64,000 bases of DNA from Globodera rostochiensis. Lineage: Eukaryota; Nematoda; Chromadorea; Rhabditida; Heteroderidae. Made by a program: the position numbers and the translations under genes. Shown in pieces: positions 54,624 through 64,000 of this stretch (position 1 is the stretch's first letter; every line of letters begins with the position of its first letter). The stretch covers positions 451,105 to 515,104 of the forward strand of contig JAEVLN010000022.1 of assembly GCA_018350325.1 (NCBI GenBank). The letters run 5' to 3'. Below the pieces are notes generated by a model that worked only from the letters and a program-made list of their open reading frames with translations, searched no databases and was not told where the DNA came from.

Positions 54624-57600
54624 TCACAGCCTAAAGTCCATCATTTCCTTGGCTGCCTCCTCCACCACCATTTGTTGTTGATGTTCTGTGGTCGGTGCTT
54701 GGGTCATTATGGGGGTGGCGGACGGAGGATCGAGGACAAGATGCCTGAGAATGTCGGACAGTGAGATGATGCCTTCAAAGGTTTTTGCAGATGTACACTT
54801 CAATTCTCGTTCATTTTCGTGCATTCATTTACCAACGACGCGGTTCTCGTCGTCCACTACCACCAAACGATGCACTTCCGCTTTGACGATCACATCAATG
54901 ACAGTCATCAGAGAGTCTTTCTCGGAACACTTCCGGACCCCTTCGAACCACTGAAATGAGAAAATTCTACCATTCTAATAGGGCAACTCACATCGCATCG
55001 TTGCTGCAGGGCCTCATAAACGGTGACGTCCAATTTGTCATAAGTTTTGTCGGCCGCCAAGTTGATGGCGTCAAATTTCGCGTAAATGTCAACGACCTTT
55101 GAAATGCAGAAAGAAACGGTGTACGGAAAATGCTCACCGAAATGAATTTGGACTTATAACATTCTTCAACCTAAAGCGAGTAGGTCGAAATAATACCAAA
55201 TGAAAGCTCTCGATGAGTTAGCCTTATCATTAAGCTAAAGACGTGATTGAACAATGTTTAAAAAAAGTTATGGCAAAAAAAGTAAAACTCAAAAAATGTT
55301 TTTTTGGAGTTTTCTGGCATAACTTTTTTGTTAGAGTAGATTCTATCATTGAGAGCTTGCATTTGGTATTATGTTTGACCTAATCGGTTTAGGTTGGAGA
55401 AAGCTCGAAAGAACCATGAAATTCTTATTTGGGGCATTTGTTAAATGAATGACGGAGTAACTTTGCAGAATTATTGACGAAAAGCTTAGTTGATTGGGGG
55501 GAGGAGGGAAGCGCGCTTGTTAATGTTTCTGATCCTTTTGTTTTGCGCGCGTTTTTCTAAAAAGTGCGGAGGGAATGGGGGGGCATCCCTGCAGACATCG
55601 AAATCCGAAGGAAACGCTTCTCATTCCGACCCAATTCTGTTGGTTTGACAATGCACACCCACCCGTCCATCAGCATCCAGCAAAGGCAATGCAGACACCC
55701 TTTTGGAGAGAAATATTTTCATCGCTTCTATCAGCGGAGTGTCCTTGCTGATCGTGCAGATGTTGCCCCAAGAACCGATGCCCAACTCTTTCGGCGTTCT
55801 GTCCATGAAGGAAGGCCTCGGCAGGTCGTTCATCTTTAAAAGACACAACCCTAATGATGGAATGTTCCTAGCATCTGTTCAATCCAAATACATCTAATCG
55901 ATCACCAAGCAAACTAACATAAAGATAAAGGAATTTGATCAGGCGCTTGTGAGTCAGAATGTATAGAATGTTTCCGGTCGTGTGTTCCAACACGGGCAGT
56001 CGATGAATTTTGTGTTCGCACAAGAGTTGGACGGCTTTGTGAAGGCTAAACATGAAATGCTCTTCAGATCAGTCTGTAAGAGAGAGTCACAACTACAAAA
56101 TCTCACACGCCTCAGACCAATGTCCGTCTTCTACTCGAACACCCCCATTTCCGGACAACCACCCACCCCACCCGCACCTCTCTAACGGGTCAATGGTAAT
56201 GAACGGTTTAACGCTGTTGTCTTCCCGGAATATCTCTCTCCACGTGGATATTTTGTGCTCCTCCAACTGTTTCATCCCATCACTCATCCGATCATTTTTG
56301 TAGTATCTGTGAAACATAATTATCGGTTGAATCAATGGTCGCCAGGCAATCGATTACTTGTGCAAAATTTGTATGAAATCAGTGATTGTGAGCATTCCGA
56401 CAAATTCCTGAAGTTAATCCATTATTACACAATAACCTTACAAATGAGCGTAAAATGCCTGTGTTTTGCTGTCCCAAAGTGGCGCGGCACGAACACCTTA
56501 AACCAAAAGATGACAGCCAAATGCAAAACAGACCCTGGTATAATTTTTGTAGACAGACCTGGAGCTGGATTTTTGTCCATAAAATCCAGATCCAGGCCTT
56601 CGTCAAATCCAGATCTAGAGAATCCATGATTTCAAAATGTCGGTCTCTAATTTTTTGCGAGAGATAGATTGGCATTACCCACAGATAGTCCGGATTTGAA
56701 ACCATAGGGGGGACCCTTATTTACAAAATTCGTAATTTTTGGACCAATTTCTTAACAAATAAGTCAAAAATCCCAAACTTTTCTCGGCGGCGCCTGTCGG
56801 CACCGCCGACCCCTTCCCAAAACCTAAAAATTGTAAAAATTCTGAAAAATTTCTTCACAAATGTCATTAAAATCCATGAAAATTTTTCCCGACCAAGAGC
56901 CTTACCACTCCTAAAAACTTCAAAAAGTACCGTATTTTTAAAATTTTGGTTGCAAAGCCCTTACAAAATTGAGTCTAAAATTCAAAAATTTCTCGGCGAC
57001 GCCTACCGGCACCGCCGACTCCCTCCCCCCCTTCCAAACAGAAATCGCAAAACAATTTGCATTTTTGGAAATTACTTTAATGCAATAAAAACGGAAAATT
57101 CCTCTCTAAAAACTGATCATTTTTTTGAAAACCCCTTATCAAAAACGCAATAAAAAGGAAAAACAAATACAACCCCTAAAAACAAAAATTTTCGGAAAAA
57201 ATTGCTTAAGAAAAATGCAATAAAACCCAAAAATAAACCCCTAAAATCGACTTTTTTCGGTACCCAACCTCAAAGCAAAATCCTAAATACGTGCCTGCCC
57301 GCTCGGGAGAGCCCCCTTCCCTCTAAATTATGGCTCGGAGGCACACTCTTTGACTTCTCTGCACCCACTCATAACAAAACTCACCATTGTAAACAAGCGC
57401 AAAGAAAGCCTTGCTAACTGGTAATTCGGTGTCGAAAACAACCAATTTGGAGCTGGTCGGAATGATGTCGTAGCATTTGTGGGCCTTCATAAACAGCGAG
57501 TAAACAGCTTCTTGGCTTTCTTAAAAGGGTGGTTCTTCAACATTTACTCCACACCTTTTCAATTTATTTCCCAACCAAAAATGATCCTATTTATTTCGTG

Positions 57601-58762
57601 AACACTTCCACCCAGTGAAGGTGGCGAGTCCAATGCCGTAGATCCCAGAGAAGAATTCTGAAATGCAAATCGTTGTATGTGCTCACGTTTATCGAGTGAC
57701 GTGTGCCAGTCCTCGAAATCAAAAACCGTCGGATGGTCGTGTCGGGTGGCCAAGTAAATGTTTGTAGACCTCCCTGCAGGGATTCCGGGAGGCACACCGC
57801 CACCTACAGAAGAGCGCTGCTGCTGAGTGACACGCGCGCTCATTGGGACCCAATTCACCGAGAATCGGTCAGCTCCTGAGGCAAGAAATCAGAGAATGGC
57901 GTGTGTTAAGAGCGAATTTAACTGATAGTGAGAAAAGTTCCCGAGATAAAGAAAAATTACGCCATTTATCACAAACTATTTTCTGTTGTTCGAGTAAAAT
58001 GTCATAAAAAACGGTAACAAACTGACTGCTCCCTAGAGGAATCAGTAACGGTGCGCTCGATTCGGCCCAGCTTATTTCTTTGCAGTGTGGCGATGCACTG
58101 ATACTGCGATGGTGGTGTTGCTGGAGCTGACCAGAAGAATCGTAAGAAGCAAAAAGTCGAGGTGAGACGATGCCGGTTGCGCCCCTTCCAACAGCGACAG
58201 AGCGCGATGAGGGGGGGCCAGATTGTGTGCCGGCGCACTGTTGATTTTGGTTGACATCCACAACAAGTGTCATGTTCTCAAGAAGGGGCGTGTTGGCAAG
58301 TGCGGATGAAGCCGGGTTGAACGGCTGTTGATAGTAACTCCAAGCACTCACACACCGAGGACGGCCGATGGCGGAGGAAGGGGGGAACGGCGCGCTCTGT
58401 TTAGAGTCGGTCGGTGCTGAACGGGTCTTCGTTGCTGACGGTGGGCATATCGGAGGCAGCAGTGGAGACATAGCATTGCCGCCGCTCTCACTTCCACTAC
58501 AAAGCACTGCAGGGGTCGATTTCGCCAGAATGTGTTTTGAGTCAGAAATGCTCCAGCCATCCACCGCTGATGTGCGTTGCTGAACAGTGCTGGATGGGCC
58601 GCTGAATGTGAGTGCAGGAGGACGATGCCGCGGCGTTGCATTTGCCGTCGTTTGGTTTTCGCTGGGCGAACTTTCGCCGCCAGTGTTGGGCGGTCGCGTC
58701 AGCTGCTTGTAAATTGCTTTCCGAAATGAACCACGGCCCTTTCCGGAACTCCCACCAAACAT
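54624..58762 (-). CDS. aakg: AMP-activated protein kinase gamma subunit
   Basis: The nucleotide-sensing subunit of AMPK, with four CBS motifs. Exons: about 58027-58762 (from [20 protein letters not shown]; long Ser/Pro-rich N-terminus), 57611-57875, 57385-57510 ([20 protein letters not shown]), 56459-56496 ([13 protein letters not shown]), 56358-56407 ([17 protein letters not shown]), 56178-56306 ([13 protein letters not shown]), 55919-56045 ([20 protein letters not shown]), 55663-55833 ([24 protein letters not shown]), 54992-55096 ([20 protein letters not shown]), 54833-54950 ([15 protein letters not shown]) and 54624-54772 ([14 protein letters not shown]). The conserved Arg and Asp residues that bind AMP/ADP/ATP phosphates and ribose are present in the expected motifs. 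The long N-terminus recalls the gamma-2 type. The intron 56408-56458 has a GC donor; a MITE sits in the 55097-55662 intron. Confidence 0.94.
55168..55395. mobile_element. MITE with about 50-bp terminal inverted repeats in an AMPK gamma intron
   Basis: The left end (aacctaaagcgagtaggtcg ...) is mirrored at the right end as ...cgacc-like ggtttaggtt with about 80-90% identity, including ataccaaatg / catttggtat and agctctc / gagagct. Near the centre, tatggcaaaaaaagtaaaac is mirrored by gttttctggcata. It shares the ataccaaatgaaagc motif with the foldback element at 5145-5775. Confidence 0.75.
56500..57384. repeat. Large AMPK gamma intron with GC-rich hairpin repeats
   Basis: This intron holds two copies of the hairpin repeat (56783-56810 and 56991-57019) in AT-rich DNA and nearby aaaatcgactttttt-type segments similar to the LAMTOR4 intron insert. 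No coding sequence is seen. Confidence 0.6.
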
Positions 58763-58773
58763 TCCACCACAGG

Positions 58774-59709
58774 CTCAACAGGCCAATGGTTGTTTCCGAC
58801 GAGTGAATTTACGATGAATGTACGAATTCGTTGGTTGCGATTCAATGGAATAGAAGTGAGTTATCAAATATGAATTTTATTTTTGAGGTATTAATGAATT
58901 TAAGTAGACGTGTCCCTTCTCTTCCATCCTTCCAGCACCAGCCAAAAAATGCAAATTACATTCCCTACAATAAAAACATCGTTTTAATAATAATGTGTTT
59001 TTGGCTCATGAAAAAAATTCCATGTGTGTGTAAATCCTTTTTTTGGTCACAATGCGCCCAAAGAGAGGTCACATGTGCCGAGGCGTTCGTCGAGAACCGT
59101 TATGAGAGGAGAATGAAGAATAAAGGAAGGGACAACGGCTGGGGGGGGGGGATGGAGAGGAGTGGAATTGGAAGGAAAACAACAAACGTGTGCGGAGGGA
59201 GAGGGCACATGGGTTGAGGGCAGAGGAAGAGTGAGGGAAAAGGGGGACGTATGGAAGAAGACGGTTCGACTTCGTCGGCAAGATTCCTTCGTCACTCTGC
59301 TCAACCCCCTCCCCTCCCATACCAATGCACCGACAGCGGCGCTCGCCCGCCCAAGGCAAAAGAGGATGCTTGGGGTTGGCCAAAATGTTATCGATTGGAA
59401 AAGAGAGATGGGGGGCGAGAAGGAGAAATGAGGTGGAGGGCGAAACGGGAGAGGCGGTGAGCGGATGGGGAAGGAGGACTCTCGCTAAATTTATGAACAA
59501 AGGGCAAAGAAGCTGCAAGTGAAATGTTAAGGGGATGAATGCCAATGATAATAAAGAGGATGAAAAACATTCGGGAAGAACGGAAGTGCATGAGGAGCAA
59601 TCACGCGTCGGTTGTCACACACCAATCTACCCGCCAAAAGCGTTCGTATTTGATTTTGTAGGACTGGCACAACGCTCTCTCCCCGAAAATATTCAGGCGC
59701 CCCACTCAC
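58774..59709. other. Intergenic or intronic DNA upstream of the AMPK gamma start
   Basis: Purine-rich on the + strand between about 59100 and 59520 with a G run near 59141. No conserved coding sequence is seen; it may hold the promoter of the short AMPK gamma isoform. Confidence 0.4.
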
Positions 59710-60343
59710 GTCTCGTATCAGCAATGCCATTCTGCTGCTAAAATCCGTCACGGAACCCGTTCCGTCGCCGTTGTCGGTGACAACTGCGGAGGAGGGCATG
59801 AAAACAATGGAACCGCTGACTGATGGGGCGGAGGAAGAAGGTCCAAAGTCCACTGCTGCTGCTGACCGTTGCTGACTCAACGAGGCACCAAATTTGTCGA
59901 CGTCTGTGGCGGAATGCGGTGAATTTTGGTTGGGAATGCAGCAATGTACGATTGAGGTGGGTGAGAGTTGTTGGCTTTGCACGTTGAGAGATGAAGTGCT
60001 CAGCCGGGTAACACCTGCGAATAGGGAATTGAATAAAGGGAAACCATTATTAAATGGGACTTCCGTGCACTTATTTATTTTGAGTCCAAGCTTAAGACAA
60101 TGTGTGTCGCCTGATTTAGCATTCATTTGTATTAAAATCGGTAAACATTTTAGTATTCATAGCAAAAAAAAAAGGATCAATTTTTCAAAGAAATTAGTGG
60201 GGAAATGATGCTCTAAATTAAAAAACCACCTGCAGGAGTGAAGTCTTGCTGCTGTCTTTGGTGATGGCTGCCAGTGCTGATTATACGATGACTTTTCAGG
60301 AAATTTTGAATGCGAGCCGTTCGCGACGATGGACTTTGTGCAG
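59710..60343 (-). CDS. Ser/Gln-rich exons, possible 5' part of a long AMPK gamma isoform
   Basis: Two exons join in phase: 60230-60343 (AAQSPSSRTARIQNFLKSHR..., ending CCTGCAG|gtggtt) and 59710-60014 (GVTRLSTSSLNVQSQQLSPT ... SVTDFSSRMALLIRD|gtgagt). The composition (Ser, Gln, Pro, low complexity) resembles the N-terminal extension of the AMPK gamma exon just downstream on the same strand. However, phase 0 at the 59710 donor does not connect in frame to the obvious acceptor near 58774, so this may be another gene or use an unseen exon. The first exon is missing. Confidence 0.5.
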
Positions 60344-62514
60344 CTAAAAATAGTTTATTATTGTCAATGGCGCCACCAACATATTGTCACAGCAAAAAAA
60401 ACATTTTGCAATTCTTCCGAAACAAAAATCTTAAAAAAGCGCCGCCAACTTTTAAGCCCTTTATCAGTCTTAATACTGCATTTATTTATGCAATACAAGT
60501 GTCCCTAAAATACTAGTCGAAAATTTTAAAAATACAATATATTCGCTAATTCACTGCTCAATGATATGAAGAGAGAACATTTTTTTTGCACATTCGAGGG
60601 GGTCAATCGATGATCCCCCTCTCTTTTTCAGCTCTCTGACGCCTTTCTTTTTGTTTTTGTATCCAAAAGAGAAGGAAGCAACTGATAAATGAATACCTAC
60701 TATCAAGGGCGTAGCCAGGATTTTTTTTCGGGGGAGGGGGGCCGATCCAAAAAGTCGATTTTTAGGGGAGTATTTTTTGAAAATCAAAAAAGTCGATTCT
60801 TAGGTTTGTATTTTTGCTGTTTATTGCAATTTTGTTAATCATTTTTTTCCCCAAATTGCTGTTTATTGCCTTTTGTTAAGCAGCCGCATTCTCCGGGCCC
60901 GTAAGTCCGAATCCGGTGCTTATAGAAACCCGGAGTACTCGGATTTTTTGACCCCGGCGCCCGGATCAGATTATGCCAAGAAAATCCTGGTACTCGGACG
61001 CAAACCTCCAAAACCAAAATAAACTCACTAAAATTTTTCCACCGAGTAACCTCTAAAAGGGTATGATGACGAAGAAAACTGATGGAAATAAGTCAAGGTC
61101 AACCAATCAATCAATCAATCCACAGTCCGACGGCGTTAGAAACAATTTGCAAATTTTAATACGGGTTTTGAAGAAAAAAAGCAATTTTCGACAAAATCGA
61201 AGAATGAAAGGGACAACCTTGATGAATGTCCGGTAGGTCGTTAGCAGCAGCACACAAAAGTGATGGCGGAGCTGAGCAGTCCAAGGACTTGGAGAAGAAT
61301 ATACTCTTGGAATTCGGCATAGCGGTAGACGGCAAATAATGAAAAATCTTAGACGAAATCAATGATTTGACAAAATCTGATCATATTCTTGAACAGCACC
61401 AGGGATGGGAAAAGTTTCTTTAAAAACGGAAAGATTTTTTGGTATTTCTTATTAGGGGGATGGATAAAACCGGAGAGCTTACCCCAAGCAAATCGGTTTA
61501 AAACCGGAAAAACCAGTTTCGGAAATGTCGACCTAACCGGGTTCTATCTCGGCGGTATGAAAAGCTACAGAAACCGTTTACGTAACAAAGTGTTCTACAC
61601 AGATAGGAGTATTGCACATAGAAAATCAAATTTTTGAACCGCTTTAAAGAAACTTGTACGGAGCCAAATCAAATCAAAAAACGACTTTTTTTATGATACG
61701 ACCTAGTATTTGATGCACTGATTACAAATTCGTAATTATAAAATCATTGAGCATTTAAATTGAACGGTTTAAATTTTTGAAAACTAAGGGAAAAGCGACT
61801 TTTAAGTAACAAAAGTCGATTACAATAATGAAAGGCCGCTGGCGGCCCGCCATAGCGAGCATGCGGAGGCGGAACAAGTAGTGGGGCGAGACGGAGGGGG
61901 GAGGAAGAAGTCTGACGAGCGCCACTGGGGGGCGAGCGCGCGGGAAGCCGTGGAGCGGGTGCGCGCGAGACCCCCAGCCGGGTCATGCGCGGACCAGGGG
62001 TGGGCGGAAATTTATTTTTAAAAAACGGAAAATTTTTTTAACGGAAAACGGAAAAAAGGCCAAAAACAAGGGTGGAAAAATTAAAAAAAAATTTTTTTTT
62101 TTAAATAATTTATTTTAATAAATATTTTTTATAGAATTTATTTTTAAAATTTTGAAGGATGTCTTTTTTTCAGCGGCCTTCTAAGTCTATTTAAGCTCGA
62201 CGAGAGGAATCGATTGGTATATTTGGTAAATACCCTATTCGCTTTTAAAATTGTTATTAGTTATGAATTTTTGGTTTCACTCCAAGGGGTTAGTTGTCTC
62301 AAAAATATTTGGCCAATATTTCTCGGTAAATTCTGAAATCATGCAAAAAAATTGGTTTAAAAGGAATTGGGACGATTCGCTTTTTTAGTAGGAAAAAAGC
62401 ATTAATGAGCGGAATTTGAAGGTTTTACTTTCATTGTTGGCTGTGGTGATAATGGTAGTTTTTTGAAAAAGGCCAATCGACTAGCTTTCGCTGGATTAAT
62501 TCAACAAATAGAGG
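60344..62514. repeat. Repeat-rich intergenic DNA
   Basis: No gene is identified. Pieces include aaaccggaaaaaccgg-type DNA (61440-61540), two hAT-like left ends (CAGGGATGGG at about 61399 and CAGGGGTGGG at about 61996) without right partners, a GC-rich block at 61828-61990, and a decayed copy of the 63021 foldback terminus (gggacgattcgctttttta, 62369-62390). Confidence 0.55.
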
Positions 62515-62808
62515 TTATGTTATGACTGACGGCGCCGAACTGAGCGGTTCCGATAAACATACAAATAATTGGTCGTTGTGTTGTTCACAGCCCAATGACA
62601 AATCGGTGGCGTAGACAAAAACAAGCTGACCGGGCTGAAAATGATGGCGACTAACGCGCAATTGTGCATAAAATGGAAAAACTAACGGAACAAGGCGAGC
62701 ACTCCGTTGTGCAGCCGCACCGTCACTTTGAGCGGCCAATGAGTGGAAGGAATAGATGAAATAGACATACGGGTTGATGATAACGATTATGAGAATGATA
62801 CCGTTCAT
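62515..62808 (-). CDS. Possible small secreted or membrane protein
   Basis: A 97-codon open frame with an N-terminal hydrophobic segment (MNGIILIIVIINPYVYFIYS) followed by LVPLVFPFYAQLRVSRHHFQ and VYATDLSLGCEQHNDQLFVC. I do not recognise it. It may be a first exon or a spurious frame in AT-rich DNA. Confidence 0.25.
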   Translation of the reverse strand: MNGIILIIVIINPYVYFIYSFHSLAAQSDGAAAQRSARLVPLVFPFYAQLRVSRHHFQPGQLVFVYATDLSLGCEQHNDQLFVCLSEPLSSAPSVIT

Positions 62809-63020
62809 GAAAGGCAGAAGAAGATTGTGTGATGATGTGATGAATAATGTTGTTTAGAGGGAAGCCGGGCTTTGGTGGTCCTTATTAAGGAAGCTAGGAC
62901 AATCCGTAAGAGGACAATCCGTCAGTGCCCAATCCGTCAGAAAATTTTTCTTTTTAAGCCACGATTTAAACCATTTATTTGAGTACTCGTGAAATTCGGC
63001 CGCGTCAAAAACGGTAAATA

Positions 63021-63875
63021 CCCAACTCGCTTTTGGCCAACTCGCTTTTTACCCAACTCGCTTTTGACCCGACTCGCTTTTTTTGGGACGATTCGCTTTT
63101 TTTGGGACGATTCGCTTTTTTTGGGACGATTCGCTTTTTTTGGGACGATTCGCTTTTTTTGGGACGACTCGCTTTTTTTGGGACGACTCGCTTTTTAGTA
63201 AGAAAAAAGCGTTTATGAGCGGAAATAGAAGCTTTTATGCAACTTTTTAAGTGTATTCAGGGGTTATTGAGGTAGCTGATCACGACTATGACATCAGATT
63301 TATCATAAGACATCATCTAATCTATGATTTCAACACCTATGTTTTTGTAAAAAAATTAAAAAATTTTTTTTTCAAAGTTGAGAAAAAGCTGTTTTTAGGG
63401 GTATTCGGTGGCGTAGAATCCGAATTTGACTCTCTTATTGTAATTTCGTGCATTTCCAACGATTTTGAGCAATAAATGTGATTTTTGAAATTTCGAAAAA
63501 AATTCGAATTCGGGAAATTGCTCTATGTAAATATCAGATTCTGATTCTACGCCACCGAATACCCCTAAAAACAGCTTTTTCTCAACTTTGAAAAAAAAAT
63601 TTTTAATTTTTTTACAAAAACATAGGTGTCGAAATCATAGATTAGATGATGTCAAGTGATAAATCTGACGTGATCAGCTACCTCAATAACCCCTGAATAC
63701 ACTTAAAGAATTGCATAAAACCTTCAAATTTCGCTCATAAATGCTTTTTTCTTACTAAAAAGCGAATGGTCCCAAAAAAAGCGAGTCGTCCCAAAAAAAG
63801 CGAATCGTCCCAAAAAAAGCGAGTCGGGTCAAAAGCGAGTTGGGTAAAAAGCGAGTTGGCCAAAAGCGAGTTGGG
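63021..63875. mobile_element. Large foldback element with tandem-repeat termini
   Basis: Two inverted arms (63021-63425 and about 63538-63875) flank a spacer of about 110 bp. The outer 57 bp are perfect inverted copies (cccaactcgcttttggccaa ...). Next come tandem units ttttttgggacgattcgc: six gggacga copies in the left arm but three in the right. The inner arm sequences (gggttattgaggtagctgat, ggggtattcggtggcgtaga) are about 90% identical. It encodes no protein. Diverged pieces occur at 28510-28580 and 62360-62430. Confidence 0.88.
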
Positions 63876-64000
63876 GTCCGTTCGTCAAAAACTGGTTTAA
63901 ATCATCAATTTTCATTTTCTGTTGACGAATTCGTAATTAGTGCATCAAATAACATATTTTTAGACAATTTTAGAATAAAAAACATTTCCCACAAATTTTA

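Noticed and set aside
57202..57417. Small + strand frame with Cys and Pro residues in the AMPK gamma intron
   Set aside because: It lies in repeat-like intronic DNA antisense to a well-supported gene.

Overview
The window is nuclear DNA of a nematode, most likely a cyst nematode relative (Heteroderidae). The evidence is short introns splitting conserved metazoan genes, nematode (TTAGGC)n telomeric DNA, long G/C homopolymer runs, tightly packed same-strand genes that look like an operon, and two GC-AG introns. The species call is inference; no database was searched.

Left part (1-31300), gene-rich: an unknown coiled, charged protein (+), a C2H2 zinc-finger gene (-), an LRR-like single-pass membrane protein (+), an orphan C-terminal exon of an ILVBL-like lyase (+), an unknown Ser-rich terminal exon (-), TM2D2 (+) and the mitochondrial GTPase MTG1 (+). 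Four small housekeeping genes follow on the minus strand, in transcription order TRAPPC4, LAMTOR4, NOP10 and a small membrane protein, with gaps of about 110-310 bp. Next come a secreted Gly/Cys-rich protein (+), the Na+/K+-ATPase alpha subunit (+, about 20 exons, 6.8 kb) and, convergent with it, eIF3 subunit C (-). A disordered nematode-type protein (+) closes this part. Many non-autonomous elements lie between and inside the genes: a hAT-like MITE with a perfect 8-bp target duplication, foldback elements, GC-rich hairpins and G-rich minisatellites.

Centre (31310-53600), repetitive: a degenerate TATGAC tract, then about 18.1 kb (about 155 copies) of one 116-117 bp satellite, joined without a gap to about 3.7 kb of (GCCTAA)n, the C-rich strand of TTAGGC. 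The telomeric array is almost perfect beside the satellite and decays to the right, and its G-strand 3' end points into the satellite. It looks like a chromosome left end, with the chromosome body to the right, that has been fused to satellite DNA, or joined to it during assembly.

Right part (53600-64000): a tRNA-like Pol III unit, the AMPK gamma subunit gene (-) with four CBS domains and a long Ser-rich N-terminal region, upstream exons that may belong to a longer isoform, and a repeat-rich stretch ending in an 855-bp foldback element with tandem-repeat termini.

Exon boundaries were read by eye from GT/AG (or GC/AG) sites, reading-frame continuity and protein similarity remembered from known families; individual boundaries may be off by a base or an exon.
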